A DNA stretch of 33,659 nt from Acetobacterium wieringae (GCF_026646375.1 NZ_JAIPPU010000026.1:1-33659); one strand, 5' to 3'. Counted from the stretch's first letter, positions 16,808 to 26,723 are shown. Translations and numbers: made by a program. The notes: a model not told the origin generated them from the letters alone.

Positions 16808-17920
16808 TCATAATTTACAAAAATTTCTAATTTCATTCTCAATTTCATCAGTTATCTGATCAATATTCGGATAAACAACGATAAATGATTTGTAACTTCT
16901 TCCAGAACCCACTTTTACTCTTTCTTTACCATCTGCTAACTTGTTATCAACATTATCATTTCTGAAGGCAATTTGAATTCGATCGTTTTCTACGTACAAT
17001 TTTACCAAAGTCCGACCATCTGCATCTTTAATGCTATAAGAGCCCTTTAATTTTTCAATTTTGATATCAGTATGTGGTTTGTTATAATATCTCTCTAATT
17101 CATCATATAATTTTTGATCCCAGTTTTTCATATCTGTAGTTGATATGGGGCGATCATTCGGATTTGCTCCCGTATTAGCAGGTAAACCAAGAAAATACCG
17201 TGCAGCCAGTTCAAAATAACCTTTACTTCTGTCGATCACATTATTTTGTTCCAGCATTTCATAAGATACAAGACCAAATTGATTTTTATCTTGCTTCCAG
17301 TTATCTTTCCCTATCGCAGGCAAAAGTGTTGGAACAGTAAAAGGCTTAAAATCTATTTTGTCATTCGTTAGCGCAATAAATAAAAACTCTGGATCTTTAC
17401 CGAAATTGTCTGTACAAAGTTCAACAACTTTAGTTTTCTTTAATGCTCTCGCATTGTCATGGTATCTATCCTTTGCATTAATAGCATCTTCCTCAAAATA
17501 TTTTATTTTTTCACTTAAATAGCCATTTTCTTTTAGTTTACAATGATAGTTTTTATTAAAACGATATCTTAGCGCCAACTGGATATTTAATTTGCTGGCG
17601 ATTCCTTTATAAGAACTCGGTAAAAGATTTTCGTTTAACGCTATTGAATCATCTTCGTAGCTGTGTACTTTGGCTTCGACAAATAGCACATGTTTTTTTT
17701 CTTTTTCTTCCGCAATAATAATCAGATCTGGATCTCCAAATTGTGCAAATGAAGGTTCAACAATATAATGAAATTCTGTAACATTCTCAATCCAATTTTT
17801 TTCCTGTCCATCTTCAAATACAATCGCTTTTAAAAATTTCTTTTGCTTCTCTAAGTCTGAATCCATATCCAATAATATACTGTTCACGAGTCCCCGTTCA
17901 CCATAAAATGTAATACTCAC
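16808..17920 (-). CDS. PD-(D/E)XK nuclease-like protein linked to the DUF262 pair
   Basis: A 370-residue protein. FGDPDLIII (P64, D65) and VLFVEAK (E82, K84) fit the PD-(D/E)XK nuclease core near the N-terminus. The rest is unrecognised, with VGSGRSYKSFIVVYP near the C-terminus. The start is GTG, after a GAAGAGG ribosome site. It lies 68 bases before the DUF262 gene and 80 after the WYL regulator, all on one strand, suggesting one transcript. It could be the DNA-cutting subunit of the DUF262 system or a separate nuclease. Confidence 0.7.
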   Translation of the reverse strand: MSITFYGERGLVNSILLDMDSDLEKQKKFLKAIVFEDGQEKNWIENVTEFHYIVEPSFAQFGDPDLIIIAEEKEKKHVLFVEAKVHSYEDDSIALNENLLPSSYKGIASKLNIQLALRYRFNKNYHCKLKENGYLSEKIKYFEEDAINAKDRYHDNARALKKTKVVELCTDNFGKDPEFLFIALTNDKIDFKPFTVPTLLPAIGKDNWKQDKNQFGLVSYEMLEQNNVIDRSKGYFELAARYFLGLPANTGANPNDRPISTTDMKNWDQKLYDELERYYNKPHTDIKIEKLKGSYSIKDADGRTLVKLYVENDRIQIAFRNDNVDNKLADGKERVKVGSGRSYKSFIVVYPNIDQITDEIENEIRNFCKL

Positions 17921-18000
17921 TTTTCTACCTCTTCCATCATTAAATATTATTTATATTCTTCTCTTCAAAAGCAATAAAATATTCAGGCTCTATTTTTTAA

Positions 18001-19017
18001 TCAGACATTTTCATAAAGTTCTTTAATATCTTGCACATATACTAACAGTTTATCCCGCACGCGCTCCGGCGAAACAACTTTTAAATTCGAACCATGCTGC
18101 AAAAGCCAAAAATATAAACCATCTTCTTCATTAACACTGACGTGAACCTCATAATTATCTTCCGTTCCAATCTGTTTAAACACGAGGTCTTCACCAAAAT
18201 TGTCAATCAGTACGTCAACCATATAGGCTTTCACATTCAGCACCAGTCGGATTTTCTCGCCACCATAATTGTACATACTTTTAGATATATACTCTTCAAT
18301 TTTCAAAGAAGGATTATCACCAACCACCTCTTTTGCAGGTTTGACAGGCATATCGGTGATACAAAGATTTGCAATCCGATCCAGCCGATAATGGGCTAAG
18401 TTGTTATACTTATCATAATTGCAGATCAGATAATAACAATCCCCTTTCCATTTGAGCGCATAGGGATTAATCAAATATTCTTTTCCATCATATCTGCTGT
18501 GCCGCTCCAGATTTGTATCCGTATATTCATATTGAAATTTTACCTTACGCCCTTTTCGAATTGCAATCATCAGCATATCAATATGTTCCGCTACAGTTAC
18601 TTTACTACTTTTGACATGAGATTTCACTGATATCACAGTCTGTAGCACCTTTTTGCTTTCAGCACTGGCAAGCATTCTTAACCGATCACTTAAGGACTTT
18701 GATTTTAGTTCAGTTAAAAATTTTGCCTGCCAGACAGCATCGATCAACACTTTTAGCTCCCAGTCCTCAAAACTACGACTATTCATATAATAACCTTTTC
18801 GGTTATCCTCCGACAACATGATTTCATAACCTTCATCACTCTCATTATTATAATATTCTTTTAAAATATTGATATCACTGCACACTGCTTTGCGACTTGC
18901 TTCAAGCCCTGCCAATTTCAGCTTTTCACAAATTTGATTTGATGTCAGTGGATGATTTTCATCCGTTTCTTTGAGAATATCTAATATTTTTAATAGTTTT
19001 AACTTTGTATCCCCCAT
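18001..19017 (-). CDS. WYL-domain transcriptional regulator with N-terminal HTH
   Basis: About 338 residues. The N-terminal winged helix (KLLKILDILKETDENHPLTS through SRKAVCSDINILKEYY) is followed by a WYL domain: FQYEYTDTNLERHSRY, INPYALKWKGDCYYLICNYD and YRLDRIANL. A WCX-like C-terminal region follows. WYL regulators (the BrxR/CapW type) often sit beside phage-defence operons and repress them until a ligand or DNA damage appears. The ATG at 19017 is preferred; a GTG at 19029 overlaps the AAAGGTG ribosome site. It is likely the regulator of the unit ending at 13474. Confidence 0.85.
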   Translation of the reverse strand: MGDTKLKLLKILDILKETDENHPLTSNQICEKLKLAGLEASRKAVCSDINILKEYYNNESDEGYEIMLSEDNRKGYYMNSRSFEDWELKVLIDAVWQAKFLTELKSKSLSDRLRMLASAESKKVLQTVISVKSHVKSSKVTVAEHIDMLMIAIRKGRKVKFQYEYTDTNLERHSRYDGKEYLINPYALKWKGDCYYLICNYDKYNNLAHYRLDRIANLCITDMPVKPAKEVVGDNPSLKIEEYISKSMYNYGGEKIRLVLNVKAYMVDVLIDNFGEDLVFKQIGTEDNYEVHVSVNEEDGLYFWLLQHGSNLKVVSPERVRDKLLVYVQDIKELYENV

Positions 19018-19069
19018 AACAATCAACACCTTTCTCTTTTTCTATTTACTGCTAATTTTATTATAAGGA

Positions 19070-19279
19070 CTATATGAGGTTATCTTTCTCATTTTGTATA
19101 TTTTGATCCATTTCACCGGCCTGCTCATCGCTTTTTTCTTTTTGTTTTTGCGACAGGCAGATGAGGATCGTATTGATAATCGCTACCAAAAGCCACCAAA
19201 AACTATACCCATTTACTAAAAGCATGAATAAACTGATTACCAAAAAAAATATCGCTGATTTGTCAACATTATTTTTCAT
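19070..19279 (-). CDS. Small membrane protein
   Basis: A 69-residue protein with two closely spaced hydrophobic segments (about 8-24 and 25-42) and a charged C-terminal tail. It is probably an inner-membrane protein of two short helices. The family is not recognised. AAGGTGG precedes the ATG. It lies between the 123-residue unknown gene and the WYL regulator, with gaps of 36 and about 52 bases. A membrane effector is possible but unproven. Confidence 0.6.
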   Translation of the reverse strand: MKNNVDKSAIFFLVISLFMLLVNGYSFWWLLVAIINTILICLSQKQKEKSDEQAGEMDQNIQNEKDNLI

Positions 19280-19315
19280 TTTTCCACCTTACCGTCTTTC
19301 TTTTAAATCTGCTGA

Positions 19316-19687
19316 TCAATAAATTTCAATCACTTTGGAACAATATCTTTCATAACTGGTTTTCAACAGAATAGGTAACTTTTGTTCCAGAACTGAAAAA
19401 TCAGAATATGCTAAGAACAGCTCTTTACTCAACTCTTTTGGAATGCTGACATCTTTGATAAAAATAATCGTCTCCGCGGTATTCTCACCCACATCAATAT
19501 AAAAATCAAACAAAATTTCCAGGTCTTTGTTATCCAGTTTCCATGGATTGATTATATATGCGAATCCTGGATAAGCAATGATATCTGTAAACACATCCGC
19601 TAGGGATAGGTCGGTATCTTGTGGTAAATTCCTGACTATACTTTCCATTTCCTGTGGTTCTAAGCCAAACACTACTGCACTTCTCAT
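19316..19687 (-). CDS. Small unrecognised protein at the head of the WYL/DUF262 unit
   Basis: A protein of 123 residues from the ATG at 19687, which has an AAGGAAG ribosome site; the frame is open to 19726, but the family-like start is MRSAVVFG. Acidic and mixed alpha/beta in appearance (SAVVFGLEPQEMESIV, FAYIINPWKLDNKDLEILFD), without signal or membrane segments. No family was recognised. It is the first gene after the promoter near 19820. Confidence 0.6.
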   Translation of the reverse strand: MRSAVVFGLEPQEMESIVRNLPQDTDLSLADVFTDIIAYPGFAYIINPWKLDNKDLEILFDFYIDVGENTAETIIFIKDVSIPKELSKELFLAYSDFSVLEQKLPILLKTSYERYCSKVIEIY

Positions 19688-19817
19688 TCTTCTTCCTTGT
19701 TTCTTAAAATTTGAAATACTACACAAAAGATTTTCGGATCGCTGCGGCTATCTTTCACCAATGTGTTTGAAAGCTGATAGGAAAACTATCATTATTAGAA
19801 CTTCATCTAACAATTCT

Positions 19818-19826
19818 AGTATAGCA
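19818..19826 (-). promoter_or_regulatory. Extended -10 promoter of the six-gene unit
   Basis: On the minus strand TGCTATACT gives an extended -10 (TGnTATACT) about 130 bases before the 123-residue gene. No good -35 is seen, which extended -10 promoters can tolerate. Apart from this and the Wadjet terminator, the 19688-20116 gap shows no gene. Confidence 0.45.
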
Positions 19827-19901
19827 CTTAAGGTATCCCAAATTTGTCATAGGTTGCTTTTATATTCTATTTTCTTATAATGAGGTTTCTGAATTTGATT
19901 T

Positions 19902-19931
19902 AAAAAAAGCCACCAGCATATGACTGGCAGC
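19902..19931 (-). terminator. Rho-independent terminator of the Wadjet operon
   Basis: On the minus strand GCTGCCAG, a seven-base loop and CTGGTGGC form an eight-pair stem with two G-U pairs, followed by seven T. It lies about 185 bases after the jetD stop. Confidence 0.75.
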
Positions 19932-20116
19932 AATTTTAGTTGTCGGCAGTGAATAGGATCCGCCTAACGATGTTTTTATTTATCAAGTCACATACTTTAA
20001 ATAATAGGTTCTCGTTTGAAGCACGTCGGTATCATTAAAATCTTACGTCATCGTGTTACAAATTTGCCTGATCTCTGCATATCTAATATTAGAGTATTTC
20101 AAATCTAGCTAATCTT

Positions 20117-21343
20117 TTAAGATTCAGATTGCATCAGATCTAAACTGATTATTTCCTGTTCAAGTTTTACGTTGTGATGGAGCATATACTGGATTGTATC
20201 TGCATATAGGATCATATTCTTTAATTCTTGTAATCTCACAACATCGGTGTCAGTTAATTGCTGAAGACAACTGCTGTATTGAGGCTGAGACAATTCAAAT
20301 TGTGACATACAAAACAGTTTGAAATCAACGCCAGTGATGTCACACAGGTTATGATGTATCCAAAAGCCACCGGCATCAATATCCCCGAAGTGCAAAAATT
20401 GCAAATCTGGATTATCAGCATGAACCTTCTTTATAAAATCGCGCTGGTGCCGGTTTGCATAGCCGCCTAGGAAAAAAACTACGGTATCATCTGCAGAATA
20501 TCGTAAATATGAAGTTCTGTTTTCAATCGTCATAAATTTGGGGGCATCTATACAGATTGTTTCAATGCGATTAAGGCTTTCTGTATTAAGTTCAATCCCT
20601 TCTGGCAAAAGACTTAAATCTAGTTCTTTTTCATTAATGATCAGTCGGTAGTTACCTTTAATACAGAATTTAAGTGGTTCTTTACTTATAGAGTACTTAA
20701 CCAAGATTTCATCAATCTGTTGATCAGATTCACATGGCGTATTTTTATATTTTCGAATCATCAGGCAGACAGGCTTAAGCGTGTTTTCCTCAAAGTACTT
20801 TGAATTCCCATATACCTTCATAGAAACTTCACGGACATATAAGTCAGTCTGATTATTCTCGATAAATGCAACGGCCCCCAATATTTTAGGAATCAGCTCA
20901 TAGTTGGCTGGTATTTTATTTGTTTCAGTTATTTGCTTCTGTAATCTATCACACTCATGTCTGCAAATATCTGATGCATTCCGGTACTGCTCAATAGTAG
21001 CAAGTAGTACGTCTTTCTTTACACGTTTTGGTATAAAAGAGAACTCTTTATGCAAATAATCTTCAACCTGATCGATTTGATCATCAACCAGATAAATGGA
21101 TATTATGGATGTGCCGAATTTCTCACGTTCATAAGTCAAAAATCCCAGTTGAGAGAGGTTTTCGACTTCATCATTAATCGCTGAGATGATATCGTAGTCA
21201 CCGTCGTTTGCATAATACTTTTTGTAGAGCATTTCAGGTTTAACCTGAGTTCTCTTAGTGACCTTATTGGTGTTACTATCTTTTTTACTATTCCGATATT
21301 TATCCACCAATATCTTCAGTATTTTTTCATCCCACTTGTTCAT
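20117..21343 (-). CDS. jetD: Wadjet JetD (DUF3322/DUF2220 toprim-like nuclease subunit)
   Basis: A 408-residue protein. The N-terminal region matches DUF3322-type Wadjet D subunits, and the C-terminal DUF2220 domain is toprim-like, with VVFFLGGYANRHQRDFI and HFGDIDAGGFWIHHNL (GDIDAGG at 320-326). The acidic residues there would bind metal for DNA cleavage. In Wadjet, JetD cuts plasmid DNA after the SMC-like JetABC complex has extruded loops. The start at 21343 (MNKWDEK) has an AAGGAT site and overlaps the jetC stop by 17 bases; an in-frame ATG further upstream is less likely. It is the last gene of the operon. Confidence 0.9.
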   Translation of the reverse strand: MNKWDEKILKILVDKYRNSKKDSNTNKVTKRTQVKPEMLYKKYYANDGDYDIISAINDEVENLSQLGFLTYEREKFGTSIISIYLVDDQIDQVEDYLHKEFSFIPKRVKKDVLLATIEQYRNASDICRHECDRLQKQITETNKIPANYELIPKILGAVAFIENNQTDLYVREVSMKVYGNSKYFEENTLKPVCLMIRKYKNTPCESDQQIDEILVKYSISKEPLKFCIKGNYRLIINEKELDLSLLPEGIELNTESLNRIETICIDAPKFMTIENRTSYLRYSADDTVVFFLGGYANRHQRDFIKKVHADNPDLQFLHFGDIDAGGFWIHHNLCDITGVDFKLFCMSQFELSQPQYSSCLQQLTDTDVVRLQELKNMILYADTIQYMLHHNVKLEQEIISLDLMQSES

Positions 21344-24300
21344 AAACCACATCCTTGAATTTAATAATACCAATTTCAATTGAATCAGCACTTGTTTTTA
21401 ATACCGGTAGAATGACATTACATTCATTCCCGATGAGTTCCGTTTTATCCGGAGCACAAAATACCATCTGGAGCTTTTGTGATTTCATAAAATCAAGCAT
21501 GATCTTGACATTTGAAGCGTCCATCTTCGCAAATGGCTCGTCGATAAACACCAATCTCGTTGAATTGAGCTTATTATTATAAACCATGAGAATTGCCGAT
21601 AATAAAATCAGCAAATATGGAATTTGTACTTCAGCACCGGAGTTATAGCCAGACTGTCTTGACAATTTTGCTTTGGTTAAAACATCATTGGTAATCAGAA
21701 TCTCATAAGTCATGTAATTGCGATAATCTGCGTATTTTTCTATTTCTTCCTTATCATTGCTGGCAATTATCTGGTTAATAATGCTATGGATATCCTTTTC
21801 CAGCTCAGCACCCATTTCGTCCGTATAGGTTGCAGATTCGGGCAGGTATAATGTAGTTTGATTGCTGGTAGTAAGTCCTAGAGCTTCACGCTCTTTTAGA
21901 AACCTAGCGTATTCAAGAATTTTTTCATATGCTGATCCATCTTTGACAAACTTTACTTCAAACTCATATTTCGAAGTAAATCTTAGTCTTGAAAGTTCGG
22001 TATTGATGAGTTTCAAATCATCTTGTGCGCTATCGCAGGACTTTAAGACAGTCAGAACAAATTCGTTTTTAAAAATTTCTTCATAGCGTTTCGTCTGCAC
22101 CGCCAGCTTAGAAATGATCTCTTGATAGTCATCAATCCAAATCTGATTCTTTCTTTCCTCATAAGCAGCATACTGGTCCTCACCTATTTCCAGTCGGTTA
22201 TCAGCCGGTCTTTTTGAGTTGTAAGCATACTGAGCAGCATGCAGCCCTTTGTCCGCGTCTCTTAGTTCTCGATCTCTACGACTTCGATCTCCATATGGAC
22301 CACCATCACCAGTTTTACCTTTTAGTATCCATTTATTACAGTTAGCAATAGCTGCTTCATACAGTTCATAATTATGTTGCTGATACACTGCCATCTGACT
22401 CATGCACTCTTTAAAATCATTATCAGCTATTTTCTTTTTATCAACATTCGTTTCATACTGCGTTCTCATTTCTGCCTGTGACTTGTAAATATCCTGACGA
22501 TAATTATTGTTAGACAGGCGTTCTTCTTCATACTGCTTAAGTAGTTGTATTAACGCAATATATTCCTGATTATGCTGCTGGGCATTTTTCAATCGTTTAA
22601 GTTCCTCATAAGCCGCATTATAGCGTATTAAAATATCATCGTATTTTTGGTTAGCATCGTAATTATATTTATCAAAAAACTTCAATGCGGTTTCCAAATA
22701 ACTTTTAGCACTTTCGTATTGGCGTTTTCTTCCAAACAATTCATTGATTTCCTGGCTGATCAATTGCAACTTTTTTTCTGCTCGTACCCGGTTTAAGTCG
22801 ATGGTTTCCTGGCCTAAGCTGTAAGACCGGATTCGGTTGAAGTCAAGAAAGTAACTGCTCATTGAAGCAGATACTCGGCCTTCCTTCGAAAGAGCGTCTT
22901 CGAAATTTCGAACTTCGTTTATATCAACTGCATGAATACGTCCCAGCTGATAGTCAAAGTACCGTTTGGCCACTGGATTAATGATCTCCAGATAATGAAC
23001 GACTGAGTTTTCCTCGGGTATTCGCATATGCTTATTCATCAGCAACTTTGTATTAAATAAACGCGCGTATTTGTTTTTGGTGTGGTTTAAAACATCATCT
23101 GCAATAGTGTAATGTTCTGGATCAACAAGAATGGTATATCGTCTCTGGCCTAGAAAAGACTCAATAGCATCTCGCCAATCTTCATTAATAAGTGTTTTGA
23201 CATACTCACAGGCAAATTTCGCTTCAGATTGAATGCCATTATTTTTAAAGACTTTGTTTATTTCCGATTTTAAAGCAACGAAGTCAGGAATGTCTGAAAA
23301 AACAGTCTTTTTGGCTTTATAGTCGTCGATTAACCGTTTTTGCCTGTTTTGTTCCTGATTATTTTTCTCGATATGTTTTTTTAATTCATCAATAATGATA
23401 ATCAAGGCATCGCGTTCATCGTTGATCACATTAAAAAAAGCATCAACAGCAACCTGCTTCTGAGCGGCAGTATGTTGATCGGATGTGAGTGACAATAAAA
23501 CATCATGTTTAGGGATCTCAATATTGCGGTTTTTAAGCCACTCAATCAATTCAAGCAACTTTTGCTGGAAAGTCGCTAACCGATCTTTTTCATGCAATAA
23601 ACTGTTTTTCTGATTGGCCAGCTGACTGATCTGGTCCTGAGCTGCGTCAATTGCTTTAGTACAGTCCATTTCCTTTAAACTATCATTGACCTTCTCAAGC
23701 TTATTTCTGAGATCGATGTCTTCAGCGTTAATTTGCTTAAGGCGGTCTTCATCCACCACCAACTGCTGGCTGGCTACTTCAATTAGATGCTTTGCCTCAT
23801 CTATGACTGCTTGGGTTTCAAGCGATTTGATATGCGCCAGTTTAACATCATCAGAAAAGATTCGGTCTTTGATATTCTGTAGACTTTCATATAAGGCACT
23901 AATAGTTTCGAGTTCCTTAATTTCATCATCGATTTTTTCAAAGGTCATCTTCAATGAATCGATGTTGTTATTGGCTTCGATTAATTTAGAGAAATCCACG
24001 ATTTTTGCTTCAAGAACACTTTCCCTGATAAACTGATCAATTTTGGAATTCGGATCATAGGACATAATGCTGCGCAGTTTCCTACGAAATGGTTTAAGTT
24101 GTGATTCACTGAGACGCAAACCGGTTCGCTGCGTAAACTTAACGGTTCCGTCTGTGGCATCAAGTAACTTGAGACTATACTTTTTCTGAAGCTCCTTACC
24201 GTTATAGGACATAAGGTCGTTATTTTCGATATAGGTGTGTTCTAAATCACAGAGATTGACATCTTCAATAATATACCGGTTTGTTTTAGTGTTATTGGCA

Positions 24301-24650
24301 AGGTTAGTTTCAATAACGGTCCCAAGGACGAAACTTCTCTCCATTTCTTCTTCAAACATTTCCAGTACAACATGCGTGATAATCGTTGGCCATTGATCGG
24401 CAGGCCGGATGCAAGTGCCTGATGTAGCATCTTTAAAACCTCTAGTATAAGAAGGCAGTGTTCGGCTGCCGGTATTTTCCGTTGATTTGTTAAACACCGT
24501 ATCCCCATATAATGCATATTTGATAGCATCCAGTAACACAGATTTTCCGTTTCCGTTTTGGCCAGCAATTAATGTAAAGTCCCCAATTGGCATCGTTACG
24601 TTGTTAAAACCATACCAATTAATCAGACGAACGGCTTTTAACTTAATCAT
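21327..24650 (-). CDS. jetC: Wadjet JetC (SMC/MukB-like ATPase)
   Basis: A 1107-residue SMC-like ATPase. N-terminal Walker A GQNGNGKS at 30-37 follows the start MIKLKAVRLINWYGF. Long coiled coils (about 230-450 and 640-900) flank a hinge-like region. The C-terminal head has the SGYNSGAEVQIPYLL signature segment and Walker B LVFIDEPFAKMD. Its length and architecture fit Wadjet C proteins, the motor that senses and extrudes circular DNA. The ATG overlaps the jetB stop by four bases. Confidence 0.92.
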   Translation of the reverse strand: MIKLKAVRLINWYGFNNVTMPIGDFTLIAGQNGNGKSVLLDAIKYALYGDTVFNKSTENTGSRTLPSYTRGFKDATSGTCIRPADQWPTIITHVVLEMFEEEMERSFVLGTVIETNLANNTKTNRYIIEDVNLCDLEHTYIENNDLMSYNGKELQKKYSLKLLDATDGTVKFTQRTGLRLSESQLKPFRRKLRSIMSYDPNSKIDQFIRESVLEAKIVDFSKLIEANNNIDSLKMTFEKIDDEIKELETISALYESLQNIKDRIFSDDVKLAHIKSLETQAVIDEAKHLIEVASQQLVVDEDRLKQINAEDIDLRNKLEKVNDSLKEMDCTKAIDAAQDQISQLANQKNSLLHEKDRLATFQQKLLELIEWLKNRNIEIPKHDVLLSLTSDQHTAAQKQVAVDAFFNVINDERDALIIIIDELKKHIEKNNQEQNRQKRLIDDYKAKKTVFSDIPDFVALKSEINKVFKNNGIQSEAKFACEYVKTLINEDWRDAIESFLGQRRYTILVDPEHYTIADDVLNHTKNKYARLFNTKLLMNKHMRIPEENSVVHYLEIINPVAKRYFDYQLGRIHAVDINEVRNFEDALSKEGRVSASMSSYFLDFNRIRSYSLGQETIDLNRVRAEKKLQLISQEINELFGRKRQYESAKSYLETALKFFDKYNYDANQKYDDILIRYNAAYEELKRLKNAQQHNQEYIALIQLLKQYEEERLSNNNYRQDIYKSQAEMRTQYETNVDKKKIADNDFKECMSQMAVYQQHNYELYEAAIANCNKWILKGKTGDGGPYGDRSRRDRELRDADKGLHAAQYAYNSKRPADNRLEIGEDQYAAYEERKNQIWIDDYQEIISKLAVQTKRYEEIFKNEFVLTVLKSCDSAQDDLKLINTELSRLRFTSKYEFEVKFVKDGSAYEKILEYARFLKEREALGLTTSNQTTLYLPESATYTDEMGAELEKDIHSIINQIIASNDKEEIEKYADYRNYMTYEILITNDVLTKAKLSRQSGYNSGAEVQIPYLLILLSAILMVYNNKLNSTRLVFIDEPFAKMDASNVKIMLDFMKSQKLQMVFCAPDKTELIGNECNVILPVLKTSADSIEIGIIKFKDVVYEQVG

Positions 24651-25315
24651 TCTTCCTCCATATCTTCGATCTGTTCTTCAACTATGTATTCATCCTGATC
24701 GTCGCATAAACCTTCGCTATCTTCGTATGACGGCACATCATTTAAATATTGTGCCGATAACTCTTTAAACTGGACAATGTCCCATCCAAATTGGAGTGAC
24801 GGATACAAAGTAATAATGGCTTCTTCTGTCTTATCCTTCTCATCGAAATTAATTAAACTGTATTTTTTAAACAGTGCCAGAGCTGTCGACAATTTGCGCT
24901 TATCAATATCAACAGCATAAGCTTTAATTTTGTCAATCAGATCGCCACGCATAACCAGATTTTCTTCGTTATATCCAAGGTTTTCCAAATACACAGACCA
25001 GAGCACTAATAGCAGATGGTACTGCTCTGTTGTAAAGGTGACAACATTACTTCTTTTAAGCCCCGTTACTTCAAGATCCGCTTCATAAGGTTTAAGCATA
25101 GCAATTTTGACATTTGTATCAACTAGTACATCAAAACCGGCCATTCTTAAATAGTCGGAAATATCCTTCCTGTTCGATTCTCTAGCGATAAATTTATAAA
25201 GTCGTTCGTCCTTTTCACCGACAATAAACGTCGAATCTAGGAGTTTCCGAACACACCGTTTAAATAAATCGATATTATCTTCTTTTATTGAAATTTCAAG
25301 TTTAATATCACTCAT
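24647..25315 (-). CDS. jetB: Wadjet JetB (DUF4194, MukE-like)
   Basis: A 222-residue protein of the DUF4194/MukE-like type, inferred from segments such as LYKFIARESNRKDISDYLRM and FTTEQYHLLLVLWSVYLENL and from its fixed place between JetA and JetC. Two winged-helix units are likely. The C-terminus is very acidic. It would bind JetA and the JetC heads. It overlaps jetA by 8 and jetC by 4 bases. Confidence 0.88.
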   Translation of the reverse strand: MSDIKLEISIKEDNIDLFKRCVRKLLDSTFIVGEKDERLYKFIARESNRKDISDYLRMAGFDVLVDTNVKIAMLKPYEADLEVTGLKRSNVVTFTTEQYHLLLVLWSVYLENLGYNEENLVMRGDLIDKIKAYAVDIDKRKLSTALALFKKYSLINFDEKDKTEEAIITLYPSLQFGWDIVQFKELSAQYLNDVPSYEDSEGLCDDQDEYIVEEQIEDMEEE

Positions 25316-26723
25316 TTTCTTCAGTCTTCCTTTTTACACAAATATCGCTGATACTAGCAAAATCGGTTTCAATCATTCCATCCAAAAAACGGACGCTATA
25401 AGGGAAATCGTTTGAATTTGAATAGATAATACTGGATGCCATCATTAATACATCATCCTTGTTTTTAATTTTTACTTCGCTGGTGGTAAGGCAATTCCGA
25501 TCCTGAAGCAAATTCTTAAAGTAATGGGCAACTTTGTCAACGCTATATCGGTCCTTGTTTTCTAAAACGTCCTGAGTCATTTTTATTTTTTCTTCCTCAG
25601 TTAAAATAGAAGGAATAATTGCCCCACGTTTGATATTGGGATTGCGCTTGCGTCTTCTCTCAATAGATTTATGCCCAATGTACTGGTAAGACAAAAGGTG
25701 ATATCCTTCAGATATTTGAGAAAGTGCCCTTTGTCTGTTTTCTTTATCCATATCTTTAAGGTGCATTAGCAGGTCATTTAAGTAGGTTTGGATATTAGTA
25801 TTGTTACTTAAAACCATTAGCATTCGCGTTGAATAGAGGTTGTAATAATTATTGATTTTTTTATCGATATAATCCATTTCATGAGCATAGTCATGATAAA
25901 TAAAATCTCTGATGACATCAAATTGGCTATCGATTACCACCTTAGCTTGATACGAGTCAACATTTTTCAGACTCTCATATTCACTGATCATTTTGTCATA
26001 TACGTCTATTTTAACAACCTGTCTCAGCATTTTTTCTATTTCAGCAACGTATCCAGGAATCAAGCCATCCCTTTTGATAAAAAAGTAATCCTTGAAAAAG
26101 ATATTCAGCATTTCGTCTTTGATGAAAAATTGGCCAAATTTGTTGACCTCTGAAATATCGATGATGATTCGCATGATCGTCCGTATACTGTCTTTTAAGC
26201 TAAATAGTTCGCTTTTCAAATCAGAAACACTATCAAGAAGCGGTAATAGGATATTAGAATAAGGTCGAATGGTCCGACCATGATCACGTTCTAAGGCTGA
26301 TTTTAAAGTGTCATAAATTGAAAAGATGTGATTGGTTAAGTCGCCGCGGGTTTCGCGTTTGAAAATGCGTTCAATCGCATCGATCAACTTTCGACAATAG
26401 GGCGTCACAGTCGCAATATTATCACCATTTCGCCCAATTTCCGGTTCAGAGATCCAGCTGCAATCCCGAAAATATTTTAAAATTGCACTGGCGTTCTCAC
26501 TTTCGGTCCGATTGTTATTGAAGATGTCATCCTCCTGATCAACAGAAATGTTACTGTTTCGAAGATAAAGGATCAGGCTATCTCTGACATCTTGTTCATA
26601 AAGTAGTGATACTTGCTTTGATGTCTCGATGATCTTTAAAATACACTCATAATAAAGTCTCCGATTTTTACAGCATAGCGGATTAAAGAAACGGTCATAT
26701 TGTGCATCTTCAAATAAAAACAT
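25308..26723 (-). CDS. jetA: Wadjet JetA (kleisin/MukF-like)
   Basis: A 471-residue protein. MFLFEDAQYDRFFNPLCCKN, then RRLYYECILKI at the N-terminus is typical of the DUF5716-type JetA of Firmicutes Wadjet, often counted as type III; the subtype is my best judgement. The ATG at 26723 has an AAAGGGG site. The frame extends to 26834, but the extra 37 residues are unlike the family. JetA is the kleisin-like subunit joining JetB and JetC. A weak promoter match (TTGTAA, 18 bases, TATTTA) lies at 26826-26855. Confidence 0.88.
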   Translation of the reverse strand: MFLFEDAQYDRFFNPLCCKNRRLYYECILKIIETSKQVSLLYEQDVRDSLILYLRNSNISVDQEDDIFNNNRTESENASAILKYFRDCSWISEPEIGRNGDNIATVTPYCRKLIDAIERIFKRETRGDLTNHIFSIYDTLKSALERDHGRTIRPYSNILLPLLDSVSDLKSELFSLKDSIRTIMRIIIDISEVNKFGQFFIKDEMLNIFFKDYFFIKRDGLIPGYVAEIEKMLRQVVKIDVYDKMISEYESLKNVDSYQAKVVIDSQFDVIRDFIYHDYAHEMDYIDKKINNYYNLYSTRMLMVLSNNTNIQTYLNDLLMHLKDMDKENRQRALSQISEGYHLLSYQYIGHKSIERRRKRNPNIKRGAIIPSILTEEEKIKMTQDVLENKDRYSVDKVAHYFKNLLQDRNCLTTSEVKIKNKDDVLMMASSIIYSNSNDFPYSVRFLDGMIETDFASISDICVKRKTEENE

